Shown: positions 18,876-27,663 of the stretch, piece after piece
Numbering within the stretch: the stretch's first letter is position 1
Layout of the letters: every line of letters starts with the position of its first letter
Source: Enterococcus moraviensis ATCC BAA-383
GTDB lineage: Bacteria > Bacillota > Bacilli > Lactobacillales > Enterococcaceae
Reading direction: 5' to 3'
Assembly: GCF_000407445.1 (NCBI RefSeq)
Contig: NZ_ASWB01000002.1
Coordinates: forward strand, 434,001 to 498,000
Length of the DNA stretch: 64,000 nt
Program-made: the position numbers and the translations under genes
Notes under the pieces: model-generated
Told to the model about the DNA's origin: nothing
What the model saw: the letters and a program-made list of their open reading frames with translations, nothing else
Database searches by the model: none

Positions 18876-19703
18876 TCACCCTTTCTTTTTAGTTAGTTGA
18901 TAAATCTTTGAAGGGCGTCCGATACCGACGGGTCGTTCACCGATTTCTTCAAAATGATGGAGCATGGCTTTTTTAAAGTTTGAGTGATCGATTGTTTTAT
19001 AATCAATTCCAGAAAATTTAGCAAATACTTTACGTGCTTCTGTAATTGTGAAGTCCTTGCCTAAAACCTGAAGTACTTGGGGATCATGCTCCATTTTATT
19101 AGCTACCCGATTGAAAGCCTTTAGAATAATCTCACTATGGTCAAATGCTAGTGTATCTTTTCCTGTAGAAGCACCTGTATTCAAATCTAAAATAATTTCG
19201 ACATCGCCATTTATAAGTGAAAGAGTGCTGTCTTTGCGTTCCATCGTAAACCACCGAACTTCTTTTGCATCATCACCAGCAATCAACGGTTCTTCTCCAA
19301 TAAAGGCTAAATAACTAACCGTAACGACCCAACCACGTGGATCTCGATCTGGTCTACTAAAACTGTGAAGTTGTTCAATATTATCTTTAGAAATGATCAC
19401 GCCAGTTTCTTCTTTTGTTTCTCTTAATACACTCTCGCCTGTAGATTCATTTCTATTGACGAAACCACCTGGTAAAGCCCAAGAATTTCTGTAAGGATGG
19501 CTTCTTCTTTTAATCAATAAAATTTTCAATTGATCTTCTTCTTTGTTATAGCACATCAAAACAATATCTACAGTCAGAGAAGGTTTTTCATATTCAGGAA
19601 GTTCTTGCTGATGGTACCAGTTTAAAAACTCAGTTTCGCTAGCTACTTGTTCATAATATTGTTTTTCTGCTTCCTTTGAACTAAAGTCGGTCAATTTGCT
19701 CAT
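18876..19703 (-). CDS. Nudix-domain NrtR-like regulator or hydrolase
   Basis: A 275-residue protein. Residues 40-190 form a Nudix domain; the Nudix box beginning GGFVNRNESTGES has all its catalytic Glu residues (REtxEExG), with Thr in place of the usual hydrophobic residue after RE. Residues 195-275 form a winged helix ending GRPSKIYQLT, typical of NrtR. NrtR proteins sense ADP-ribose and repress NAD-synthesis genes. An intact Nudix box suggests some hydrolase activity may remain. The GAGAGG site abuts the ATG with no spacer, so the in-frame TTG at 19694 may be the true start. Target genes are not adjacent. Confidence 0.85.
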   Translation of the reverse strand: MSKLTDFSSKEAEKQYYEQVASETEFLNWYHQQELPEYEKPSLTVDIVLMCYNKEEDQLKILLIKRRSHPYRNSWALPGGFVNRNESTGESVLRETKEETGVIISKDNIEQLHSFSRPDRDPRGWVVTVSYLAFIGEEPLIAGDDAKEVRWFTMERKDSTLSLINGDVEIILDLNTGASTGKDTLAFDHSEIILKAFNRVANKMEHDPQVLQVLGKDFTITEARKVFAKFSGIDYKTIDHSNFKKAMLHHFEEIGERPVGIGRPSKIYQLTKKKG

Positions 19704-19719
19704 CCTCTCTAAATTAGAT

Positions 19720-19731
19720 AAAAGTACTTTT
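19720..19731. promoter_or_regulatory. Palindrome before the NrtR-like gene
   Basis: AAAAGTACTTTT is a perfect 12-bp palindrome 17 bases upstream of the NrtR-like start codon. It could be an autoregulatory site; I cannot match it to a known consensus with confidence. Confidence 0.35.
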
Positions 19732-19810
19732 TACTTTATTGTATCATTATCAACAAGAAAAACAACTAAAGACTTATTTCTCTTTAAAGAAATGTCTTGT
19801 ATAAAAAAGA

Positions 19811-19863
19811 TTGTTAACCGATTATTATTAATGGTTGACAAAAATAATTAAAAATAGTATTTT
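19811..19863 (+). promoter_or_regulatory. BirA-type operator and promoter of bioY
   Basis: TTGTTAACC (19811-19819), 13 bases, then GGTTGACAA (19833-19841) form an inverted repeat (8 of 9) like Firmicute BirA sites. The right arm contains the -35 TTGACA (19835-19840), followed after 17 bases by TATTTT (19858-19863). Biotin-loaded BirA would thus block bioY transcription. Confidence 0.78.
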
Positions 19864-19902
19864 TAAATGTATAAACTACTATTTTTAGTCTGGAGAGAAA
19901 AA

Positions 19903-20448
19903 ATGAAAACCAAAGACATTACTAAAATTGCTATTATGATCAGTATTATTATTGTATTAGGCTTTTTTCCACCGATACCAATTAGTCTTTTACCAGTTCC
20001 TATCGTTATTCAAAATGCAGGATTTATGTTAGCCGGCTTGTTACTAGGCAAGAAGAATGGTACGATTGCGACCTTGCTTTTTCTACTTCTCGTTGCAATT
20101 GGTTTCCCGATATTAGCCGGTGGTCGAGGTGGAATGACGGTCTTTTTCAGTATCACAGCAGGTTATCTGTACGCATATCCATTTGCTACGTTTCTTATAG
20201 GTTGGCTGAGTGAAAAGTTCAATCCGAATAATCAAAATACCGCCTATGCATTTGGTATCACATTTCTTTTCGGTGCATTATTTATCGATTTTTGTGGTGC
20301 AGTTGGCGTAAGCATTTTATCGGATGTATCGTTGTCTAAAAGTTTGATTGCCAGTTTAGCTTTTATTCCAGGAGATACCATAAAAGCCTTTTTAACAGCC
20401 GTTATCGCAAAAAGAATTTCAAAATCTCTCGGGAAAAGGAGAGAGTAG
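19903..20448 (+). CDS. bioY: BioY family biotin transporter S component
   Basis: A 181-residue membrane protein with five to six hydrophobic helices, the substrate-binding component of an ECF-type biotin importer. The family stretches FPPIPISLLPVPIVIQNAGF and FPILAGGRGG are present. I chose the ATG at 19903, which has TGGAGAG 7 bases upstream; an upstream in-frame ATG (19867) has none. The shared ECF energizing module (EcfA1, EcfA2, EcfT) must be encoded elsewhere. The operator before it supports biotin as the substrate. The stop is one base from the next start. Confidence 0.93.
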   Translation: MKTKDITKIAIMISIIIVLGFFPPIPISLLPVPIVIQNAGFMLAGLLLGKKNGTIATLLFLLLVAIGFPILAGGRGGMTVFFSITAGYLYAYPFATFLIGWLSEKFNPNNQNTAYAFGITFLFGALFIDFCGAVGVSILSDVSLSKSLIASLAFIPGDTIKAFLTAVIAKRISKSLGKRRE

Positions 20449-20449
20449 T

Positions 20450-20764
20450 TTGACAAAAATAGTTGGTGCTACGGTTGATAAGGAAGGCCGTTGTCGGCAT
20501 TATGATTCTTCTGTTGATGTTGTTGCAAATAAATGTTATTTCTGCAAAAAATATTATGCTTGTTTTCAGTGTCATGATGAAAATGAGACTCATCAATTCT
20601 TAGCTTGGCCAATTTCAAAAAATCCAAATGAAAAAGTTGTTCTGTGTGGTGCTTGCCAAACGGAATTAACGGCAATGGAGTATCAAAAACATTCCAGTTG
20701 TTTGAATTGTGGTCATTTATTCAATCAAAACTGTTCCTTGCATAGTCAAATTTATTTTAATTAG
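20450..20764 (+). CDS. CHY zinc finger protein
   Basis: A 104-residue protein with many Cys and His pairs: CRHY near residue 15, CYFCKKYYACFQCHDE, HQFLAWP, VVLCGACQ and CLNCGHLFNQNC. These form the zinc-binding pattern of CHY-type zinc fingers, a family common in Firmicutes with no settled function. It starts with TTG one base after the bioY stop, and its AAGGAGAG site lies inside the bioY end, so translation is coupled to bioY and it should share the biotin control. Confidence 0.88.
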   Translation: MTKIVGATVDKEGRCRHYDSSVDVVANKCYFCKKYYACFQCHDENETHQFLAWPISKNPNEKVVLCGACQTELTAMEYQKHSSCLNCGHLFNQNCSLHSQIYFN

Positions 20765-20857
20765 AATAGGTAATCATTTTTAATGATGAAAGCAATGGAA
20801 ACAAAAGGAATTCTGTTCGAGAAAGTCTTTTTTAGCAACGATTCAATGCAACTTTAA

Positions 20858-20889
20858 GGTACTGAGACGCAAAGTCTCAGTACCTTTTT
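20858..20889 (+). terminator. Rho-independent terminator after bioY-CHY
   Basis: GGTACTGAGAC (20858-20868) pairs with GTCTCAGTACC (20874-20884), followed by TTTTT. Confidence 0.88.
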
Positions 20890-20948
20890 AATTCGCTTAA
20901 AAACGACGTAGCATCGATTTTTGGCATTTGACGATAATCTATTTCATT

Positions 20949-20973
20949 TTTTGTCCAAATGGTTTGGACAAAA
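20949..20973. promoter_or_regulatory. 25-bp palindrome, candidate MtlR operator
   Basis: TTTTGTCCAAA-TGG-TTTGGACAAAA is a perfect 11-bp inverted repeat with a 3-base centre, 132 bases before mtlA. As the only long palindrome upstream of an operon that encodes its own activator MtlR, it is the best candidate for that protein's site. Confidence 0.6.
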
Positions 20974-21002
20974 CTGTGCTTTCATCTTCTTGTATCCTTA
21001 TT

Positions 21003-21017
21003 AGTGAGCGTTTACAA
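21003..21017 (-). promoter_or_regulatory. cre site (CcpA) upstream of mtlA
   Basis: On the minus strand TTGTAAACGCTCACT matches every position of the cre consensus WTGNAANCGNWNNCW. It lies between the candidate MtlR site and mtlA, where CcpA would repress mannitol use on glucose. Two more palindromes follow in the leader: AGACAAC/GTTGTCT (21024-21041) and GATTTGCGCAAATC (21049-21062). Confidence 0.8.
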
Positions 21018-21104
21018 TGTAGTAGACAACAAGGGTTGTCTGAGAGCTGATTTGCGCAAATCGAAGACTCAACATTTTTCTTGTTTAAAAGAAGGAGGAA
21101 GAAA

Positions 21105-22550
21105 ATGGAACAAACACAAAGCAATTTAAAAGTGAAAGTTCAACAATTCGGAAGTTTTCTTAGCGGAATGATCATGCCGAATATTGGTGCATTTATAGCA
21201 TGGGGAATTCTAACAGCTTTATTTATCCCCACTGGATGGTTTCCAAATGAACAACTAAATGAAATAACAGGTCCGACTATTACGTATTTATTGCCAATTT
21301 TGATTGGCTTTACCGGCGGACGTTTAGTATATGATATTCGAGGTGGTGTCGTTGGTGCAATGGTAACGATGGGCGTAATCACAGGAGCAGAAATTCCGAT
21401 GTTCCTTGGTGCAATGATCGTAGGACCTGCAGGCGCTTATTGTATTAAGAAATTTGATGAATTGGTTGATGGGAAAATAAAACCTGGTTTTGAGATGCTG
21501 GTCAATAATTTTTCATCAGGGATTCTAGCATCCATTTTAGCTATTATTGCTTATTTAATCGTAGGACCAGCAGTTGAGACATTAAATAATGTTTTGGCAA
21601 CTGGAGTAGGATTTTTAGTAGAAAATTCATTATTGCCACTAGCTAGTATTTTTGTTGAACCTGCGAAAGTATTATTTTTGAATAATGCCATCAATCATGG
21701 TGTCATCAGTCCAATTGCCATTGAACAAGCAGCTGAAACAGGACGTTCAGTTCTATTCTTATTAGAGTCTAACCCAGGACCTGGACTAGGTATTTTGTTA
21801 GCATATACTATATTTGGTCGAGGTAGTGCAAAACAGACGGCTCCAGGCGCTATCATTATTCATTTTTTAGGTGGAATTCATGAAATATATTTTCCGTATA
21901 TCTTGATGAAACCTATTTTGATTCTGTCAGCAATCGGTGGAGGTATGGCAGGTGTGATGACATTTTCACTATTTAACGCTGGATTAGTGGCACCGGCTTC
22001 GCCAGGAAGTATTTTTGCTATATTGGCAATGACCCCACGTGATGGTTATGTAGGTGTATTTGCAGGAATTATCGTAGCAACAGCAGTTTCTTTTGCTATC
22101 TCAGCAGTTGTTTTAAAAACATCGAAAGTAACAGACACTACAATTGAGGCAGCTTCGGAAAAAGCGAGTGCGTTAAAAGGACGTAAAACTATAACACCAG
22201 AAGTTCAAACGAACTTTTCGACAGCAGAAAAGATGAGCGATACAGTTGAAACACTGGCGAATACGAAAAAAATTATTTTTGCATGTGATGCTGGAATGGG
22301 GTCAAGTGCGATGGGTGCATCTGTTTTAAGAAATAAAGTAAAAAAAGCAGGATTACCGATTGAAGTAGTCAACTCTGCTATAGCGCAGTTACCCGATGAT
22401 GCAGACATTGTTGTGACGCATAAAGATTTAACCACTCGAGCAAAAGAAAAATTACCAAAGGCTTATCATGTATCTGTTGATAATTTTTTAAGCAGTGATA
22501 AATATGACGAATTAGTTGAAAAATTAACGATTGTTAAACCATCTGTATAA
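21105..22550 (+). CDS. mtlA: PTS mannitol transporter subunit IICB
   Basis: A 481-residue EIICB of the mannitol phosphotransferase system. Residues 12-340 are the membrane IIC domain, with the conserved GGIHEIYFPYI (residues 256-266) involved in substrate binding and coupling. Residues 385-481 are the IIB domain with the phosphorylated Cys394 in IIFACDAGMGSSAMG. The IIA domain is absent and is supplied by mtlF downstream. I chose the ATG at 21105, with GAAGGAGG 6 bases upstream; the in-frame TTG at 21081 lies before that site. Mannitol enters as mannitol-1-phosphate. Confidence 0.97.
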   Translation: MEQTQSNLKVKVQQFGSFLSGMIMPNIGAFIAWGILTALFIPTGWFPNEQLNEITGPTITYLLPILIGFTGGRLVYDIRGGVVGAMVTMGVITGAEIPMFLGAMIVGPAGAYCIKKFDELVDGKIKPGFEMLVNNFSSGILASILAIIAYLIVGPAVETLNNVLATGVGFLVENSLLPLASIFVEPAKVLFLNNAINHGVISPIAIEQAAETGRSVLFLLESNPGPGLGILLAYTIFGRGSAKQTAPGAIIIHFLGGIHEIYFPYILMKPILILSAIGGGMAGVMTFSLFNAGLVAPASPGSIFAILAMTPRDGYVGVFAGIIVATAVSFAISAVVLKTSKVTDTTIEAASEKASALKGRKTITPEVQTNFSTAEKMSDTVETLANTKKIIFACDAGMGSSAMGASVLRNKVKKAGLPIEVVNSAIAQLPDDADIVVTHKDLTTRAKEKLPKAYHVSVDNFLSSDKYDELVEKLTIVKPSV

Positions 22551-22581
22551 ATAAAAAATTTTTTCTAAAGAGGGGAATTTC

Positions 22582-24663
22582 ATGTATCTTTCAGCACGTG
22601 CTAGGTTGATTATGGAGCAGCTGTTAAACAATAATCAATCTGTGTCAATCAGTGAATTAGCAAATGATTTAAGCGTTAGCCCACGGACGATTCGCCGTGA
22701 TTTAAAGGAAGTTGAAAGCATTGTTGCTTCTTATAAACTTAAATTGACGAAAGACCATGGAATCCTAGCTTTAGCAGGCCTTGATTCTGATAAACAACGA
22801 TTTCGTTGGCAGTTGATGGATTTATCTTACAACGAATATAGTCCAGAGGAGAGGCAACAAAAAATACTTAAAGTACTTTTAAAGGAAGAAGGCGTCAAAT
22901 TAGTTGGACTTGCCAATGATTTGAATGTCACGATTTCAACAATCAGTAACGATCTTACTAAAATCGAAGAACGACTGCCGCAAACAGTTGTGATTAAACG
23001 AAGAAGAGGGTTTGGTGTATCATTGCAAGCTGATGAAGCCCAAAAAAGAAGCTTAATGAGCGAACTTTTTGGGCAGCAATTTCCAGATTATCGGTTATTA
23101 AAATTCTTTCAAGAGAAGTCTCGAGCTCTGGCCACAAATGATTGGGTGGAAGGGCGGTTATTAGATTTAGTTAGTGAACCGTTATTAAAAAAAGTAGAAC
23201 AACGTGTAAAAATATGGCGTAACAATAACATCGAAGAAATTAGTGATGAAGCGTATGCAAACTTGATTGTACACATTTCAATTTCAATAGAACGAATGAT
23301 TGCAGGAAACTTTATTAAAAATGCTGCAGCTTTAGAGGATATGACAAATTATCCAGAATTTGATGTGGCACGGGAAATGCTAGCAGATATCTTAGAAATG
23401 GAGCCAGAGTTTGTTCCAATTGGCGAATCAATGTATGTTACAACTCATCTTAGAGGGGTAAAAACGACCGAAAGTACGATTCACTTTATGGAAAATGAAG
23501 AATTGGAAGTTTTAGTTTTAGTGAAAAATTTGATTACAAAAGTTGAAGAAAAACTAGGACAACAATTGCCAAAAGAACTTTTGACAAAAGGATTGATTGC
23601 ACATTTAAAACCCACATTACGACGGTTACAGCAAGGGATGAGAATCTACAATCCATTGATTCACTCTATCAAACAAGATTATGCAGAATTATTTAAAGTC
23701 GTAAGAGAATCTTTCAGTCAAGTGTACCCAAACAAACGAGTTCCGGATGAGGAAATTGGTTATCTAGTTTTACATTTTGGTGCAGTCCTATTGCAAGTAG
23801 AAAGCGAAAATAGTTTTTCTGGATTAGTCGTATGTGCAAGTGGCATTGGGACGTCAAGGATGTTAGTAACTAGATTACGGCAACGAATTCCTCAATTAAA
23901 AAAACTAGAGACTGTTTCGCTTTTTGAATTAGGAAAAAAGAAGGCAGAGGGCAACTACAATGTGATTATCTCAACGATTGATCTAGGACAAGTAGATTTT
24001 GATTATTTCTTAGTGTCTCCAATTTTGACTGAAAAAGAACTTTCTCAAATTAGTGTTTTTTTGAAAAGTTTACACAGTGGGTATCATAAAAAAATTGCAC
24101 AAGAAGAACAAGCGGTACAATTGACTTTGCTCGAAGCAACCCATTTTTTAGAAGAACAGCAACTCTTTACATCCATTGTGCTGGCTATTTTGAAGAATTT
24201 TAACTATTCCAAATTAGATGAAAACTTAGGAACAATGGAAGATACGATTCGTACCATTTGTACACAACTTTTAGAAAAAGCTCCAGAATTAAATGTTGAA
24301 GCACTAGTCAGAATTTTTTTATCCGATGGAAATTGGAGAGCATTTGGTATTCCACAGACAAAAATTGGGATGTTTCATGCTCGAAATGAAGTAATCAACG
24401 AGCCATTTTTTCAATTATTTTCATTAGAGCAACCTATTTTTATTGAAGCAATGGACCGCACAAAAATGCCTGTAAATCGGATTGTGCTCCTTTTGATCCC
24501 AGAGAAATTTTCACAGGAAGGGTTGGAAGTCATAAGTTATATCAGCACGTTATTCGTGGACAATCAGCAAATGGTTCAACTTTTAGAGACGGGTGCAAAT
24601 GAGGAAGTTACAACGTACTTTGTTCGACAATTATTAACTTATTTAGAATCGAGGAAAAAATAA
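22582..24663 (+). CDS. mtlR: PRD-containing mannitol operon activator MtlR
   Basis: A 693-residue multi-domain regulator. In order: an N-terminal helix-turn-helix (residues 15-60, ISELANDLSVSPRTIRRDL), a second HTH of the Mga type (about 95-150), two PRD domains (about 190-400), an EIIB-Gat-like domain with Cys418 (LVVCASGIGTSRML), and a C-terminal EIIA-Mtl-like domain. Phosphorylation by HPr and by the mannitol PTS on these domains sets activity, so it activates mtl genes when mannitol flows and preferred sugars are absent. It sits inside the operon that it controls, 31 bases after mtlA. Confidence 0.95.
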   Translation: MYLSARARLIMEQLLNNNQSVSISELANDLSVSPRTIRRDLKEVESIVASYKLKLTKDHGILALAGLDSDKQRFRWQLMDLSYNEYSPEERQQKILKVLLKEEGVKLVGLANDLNVTISTISNDLTKIEERLPQTVVIKRRRGFGVSLQADEAQKRSLMSELFGQQFPDYRLLKFFQEKSRALATNDWVEGRLLDLVSEPLLKKVEQRVKIWRNNNIEEISDEAYANLIVHISISIERMIAGNFIKNAAALEDMTNYPEFDVAREMLADILEMEPEFVPIGESMYVTTHLRGVKTTESTIHFMENEELEVLVLVKNLITKVEEKLGQQLPKELLTKGLIAHLKPTLRRLQQGMRIYNPLIHSIKQDYAELFKVVRESFSQVYPNKRVPDEEIGYLVLHFGAVLLQVESENSFSGLVVCASGIGTSRMLVTRLRQRIPQLKKLETVSLFELGKKKAEGNYNVIISTIDLGQVDFDYFLVSPILTEKELSQISVFLKSLHSGYHKKIAQEEQAVQLTLLEATHFLEEQQLFTSIVLAILKNFNYSKLDENLGTMEDTIRTICTQLLEKAPELNVEALVRIFLSDGNWRAFGIPQTKIGMFHARNEVINEPFFQLFSLEQPIFIEAMDRTKMPVNRIVLLLIPEKFSQEGLEVISYISTLFVDNQQMVQLLETGANEEVTTYFVRQLLTYLESRKK

Positions 24664-24664
24664 T

Positions 24665-25099
24665 ATGATTTCATTAAAAAAAGAAGATATTTTATTAAAT
24701 CAACAGTTTGCCAATAAAAAGGAAGCAATTCAGGCTACAGGAAAACATTTATCCGATTTAGGCTATGTATCTGTTGATTATATTGAAAAAATGATTGAAC
24801 GAGATAACTTAACCACAACTTATATTGGGAATACAGTAGCAATTCCACATGGAACAGATGATTCAAGACATTTGATCAATCAATCAGGCATCGTTATTTT
24901 ACAAGTTCCAGAAGGTGTTACGTTTGATGGTAATGAAGTACGATTGATTATTGGGATTGCAGGTTTAGGGGATGAACACTTAGAGTTATTGTCCAGTATT
25001 GCTTTAGTTTGTGCTGAAATGACGAATGTTGAACAACTGATAGACACTGATTCTAAAGAAGCGATCATCGAATTATTTAAAGAAGAGGTGGTCTTATGA
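24665..25099 (+). CDS. mtlF: PTS mannitol subunit IIA
   Basis: A 144-residue EIIA of the fructose/mannitol family. The phosphorylated histidine is His62 in NTVAIPHGTDD. It takes phosphate from HPr and passes it to Cys394 of MtlA. It starts one base after the mtlR stop and overlaps mtlD by four bases (ATGA), so the last three genes of the operon are tightly coupled. Length is typical for a stand-alone EIIA-Mtl. Confidence 0.96.
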   Translation: MISLKKEDILLNQQFANKKEAIQATGKHLSDLGYVSVDYIEKMIERDNLTTTYIGNTVAIPHGTDDSRHLINQSGIVILQVPEGVTFDGNEVRLIIGIAGLGDEHLELLSSIALVCAEMTNVEQLIDTDSKEAIIELFKEEVVL

Positions 25100-26247
25100 A
25101 AAAGGTAGCAGTGCATTTTGGAGCAGGGAACATTGGGCGTGGATTTATTGGTTTGTTGTTGATTCAAGCAGGATATGATGTCATTTTTGCCGATGTGAAT
25201 GAAACAATCGTAGACCAAATCAATAGAGAAAAACAATACGATGTGATTTTAGCAAATGCTGAACAGGAAAAATTTACGGTCAAAGGCATCAAGGCGATCA
25301 ATAGTAAAACAGAAACTGACAAATTAGTAAAATACATCAGTGAAGCGGAAATTATTACAACAGCAGTCGGACCAACCATTTTGCCAAGACTAGCCGAAAG
25401 CATTGCGGAAGGAATTGAATCAAGAGTGAGCTCACAGCGATATTTGACTGTTATTGCTTGCGAAAATATGATTGGTGGCTCTGAAATTCTGCGATCTACT
25501 GTATTTCCACTACTATCCGATAAAGCCAAAGAGTATGCCGAAGAATTCATTGTTTTTCCAAACTCAGCAGTAGACAGAATTGTTCCAAATCAAAAACATG
25601 AAAATCCTTTGACCGTAACGGTGGAGCCTTTTTACGAATGGGTTGTAGAGGAACCAGAAGATGCAAAGTTTATGCTTGAAATTGCAGGTTTAACGTATGT
25701 CCCAGACCTGACTCCTTATATTGAGCGGAAATTATTTACGGTGAACACAGGACATGCTGTAACAGCTTATTTTGGTCATATCCGAAATATAGAATCGATA
25801 GAAGATGCGATTCATAATGAAAAAGTTCTTTTTATCGTGCGAAGTGCACTGGAAGAAACAGGAGCCTTATTAGAGAAAAAATTTCAATTTTCTCACCAAG
25901 AGCATCAAGCGTATATCGATAAAATCATCGAACGGTTTAAAAATCCTTATGTTTCTGATTTTGTGACTCGTGTTGGACGTTCCCCAATCAGAAAAATTGG
26001 AGAAAATGATCGATTTATCCAGCCAGCCAGACAATTTGTTGAAGCGTTCAATGAAACACCGAAAGCGCTATCTATTGCAATCGCAGCAGCTATGAAATTT
26101 AAAGAACCAACAGATGAAGAAGCCTGTGCGCTACAAGAAGCGATTAAAGAGCAAGGGATAGACCAAACAATTGAACAATATACAGGGCTTAAACCGTATA
26201 CGAAATTATTTGAAAAAATCCGTACATCGTATCATGAATTAGTTTAA
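25096..26247 (+). CDS. mtlD: Mannitol-1-phosphate 5-dehydrogenase
   Basis: A 383-residue polyol dehydrogenase that converts mannitol-1-phosphate to fructose-6-phosphate with NAD. The N-terminal nucleotide-binding motif is AVHFGAGNIGRGFIG. The catalytic region has the conserved Lys/Asn/His set (ERKLFTVNTGHAVTAYFG), typical of the long-chain polyol dehydrogenase family. It is the last gene of mtlA-mtlR-mtlF-mtlD and is followed by a strong terminator. GAGGTGG precedes the ATG. Confidence 0.97.
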   Translation: MKKVAVHFGAGNIGRGFIGLLLIQAGYDVIFADVNETIVDQINREKQYDVILANAEQEKFTVKGIKAINSKTETDKLVKYISEAEIITTAVGPTILPRLAESIAEGIESRVSSQRYLTVIACENMIGGSEILRSTVFPLLSDKAKEYAEEFIVFPNSAVDRIVPNQKHENPLTVTVEPFYEWVVEEPEDAKFMLEIAGLTYVPDLTPYIERKLFTVNTGHAVTAYFGHIRNIESIEDAIHNEKVLFIVRSALEETGALLEKKFQFSHQEHQAYIDKIIERFKNPYVSDFVTRVGRSPIRKIGENDRFIQPARQFVEAFNETPKALSIAIAAAMKFKEPTDEEACALQEAIKEQGIDQTIEQYTGLKPYTKLFEKIRTSYHELV

Positions 26248-26250
26248 AAA

Positions 26251-26292
26251 AATACTTAACCAAGTAAGCTCTACTTGGTTAAGTATTTTTTA
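26251..26292. terminator. Bidirectional terminator, mtlD / telA
   Basis: AATACTTAACCAAGTA (26251-26266) pairs perfectly with TACTTGGTTAAGTATT (26272-26287), flanked by A-run and T-run. Confidence 0.92.
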
Positions 26293-26295
26293 TTA

Positions 26296-27483
26296 TTATT
26301 GAGTTAATTCCAATAATTTGCTCTTTAAATCTTCTTCCATATGTCCTAATTCGATCTCAGCAGCACGGCGTTTTTCTTTTCCTTCTTGCTGAATTCTTAG
26401 GGTTTCTTGGATTGTTTCAACTAAATCATTTTGTGTTTTTTGTAATGTGTCAATATCCACGATACCACGTTCATTTTCTTTCGCTGTTTCAATTGCAGAG
26501 ATTTTAAGCATTTCAGAATTTTTCTTCAATAAATCGTTTGTTGTTTCTGAAACTTGGCGCTGAGCCGTAACGGCATCTTTTTGACGTAAAAGAGTCAAAG
26601 CGATTACTACTTGGTTCTTCCATAGAGGAATCGCAGTGTTGATAGATGCTTGGATTTTCTCAGCCAACGCTTGGTTTGTATTTTGAATCAAACGGATTTG
26701 AGGTGCTTGTTGGATCGTGATTTGGCGTGCTAAACGTAAATCATGCGTTCGTTTGTCAAGACGATCTAAAAATTGCGTATAATCATTGGCGATTTGAACA
26801 TCCATCTGATCACCTGATTGTTTCGCTTTTTCCATTGCTTCAGGAATGATAGTTGTTTGTAACTCTTCCATCTTCAATTCACCAGCTGCAATATAAATGT
26901 TCAATGCATCAAAATAGTCTTTGTTTTTATTATATAATTGATCCAGCATTAGATTATCTTTCAATAGACCATTTTTTTCATGGTCCAATTTGATAGAAAT
27001 TTTGTCGATTTGAGCACCAATTTTTTGGTATTTTGCCGTGATCTCGAAAACAGATTGTTTTACTTTTCCAAGCATTTTAGAAAAGAAATTACCTTCACCA
27101 GCTCTAAGCTGGTCAGGATTAGCTTCGCTTAATCGGAACATCAAGTCCGTTAATGAATCACCAACAGGTCCGATATCTTGCGCTTGGACGTGGTTTAACA
27201 TCGATTGAGAAAATTCACTTAATTTAGTTTGTGCTGCAGATCCATATGTAATAACTGCTTGTGAATCTTGCACATCGATTTTAGAAGCTAGCTCTCTTGC
27301 TTGAGCTTGTCGATCGGCGGGTAGCTTATCAACAAGGCGTTCTGCAACTTGTTTATCTTGCAAAGCAGAAATTTCACTTTGCTGAGTGGTTGTCAGTGAA
27401 TCTATCGGTGTTGAAAAGGGATTATTTAATAAATCATCCAGTGTGTCATTGACTGGTGTAATATCTTTTGGATCATTTTCCAT
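26296..27483 (-). CDS. TelA-family toxic anion resistance protein
   Basis: A 395-residue soluble protein of the TelA/YceH family, largely alpha-helical with long coiled-coil stretches (about residues 130-390). Family members are tied to tellurite and to cell-envelope-active antibiotic tolerance in Firmicutes, but the biochemistry is not settled. I chose the ATG at 27483, with a perfect AGGAGG site 6 bases upstream; an upstream in-frame start would add 36 residues without a site. It is downstream of xpaC on the same strand, the usual pairing. Confidence 0.9.
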   Translation of the reverse strand: MENDPKDITPVNDTLDDLLNNPFSTPIDSLTTTQQSEISALQDKQVAERLVDKLPADRQAQARELASKIDVQDSQAVITYGSAAQTKLSEFSQSMLNHVQAQDIGPVGDSLTDLMFRLSEANPDQLRAGEGNFFSKMLGKVKQSVFEITAKYQKIGAQIDKISIKLDHEKNGLLKDNLMLDQLYNKNKDYFDALNIYIAAGELKMEELQTTIIPEAMEKAKQSGDQMDVQIANDYTQFLDRLDKRTHDLRLARQITIQQAPQIRLIQNTNQALAEKIQASINTAIPLWKNQVVIALTLLRQKDAVTAQRQVSETTNDLLKKNSEMLKISAIETAKENERGIVDIDTLQKTQNDLVETIQETLRIQQEGKEKRRAAEIELGHMEEDLKSKLLELTQ

Positions 27484-27663
27484 TTTGATTCCTCCTAAAT
27501 TTAAAAGCCTGATAATGTAAATCTTTAGTAGCTTGTTCAGCCTCAAAAGAAAAATAGGAAAATAAGAAGGAGCATTGGCTGCTACGGTCATATTTTACCT
27601 TTTTTTCATGAGCGTGATTTTTTAAAACTAAGTGAATAATGTGATCAAGCTAAACAAAAATCG

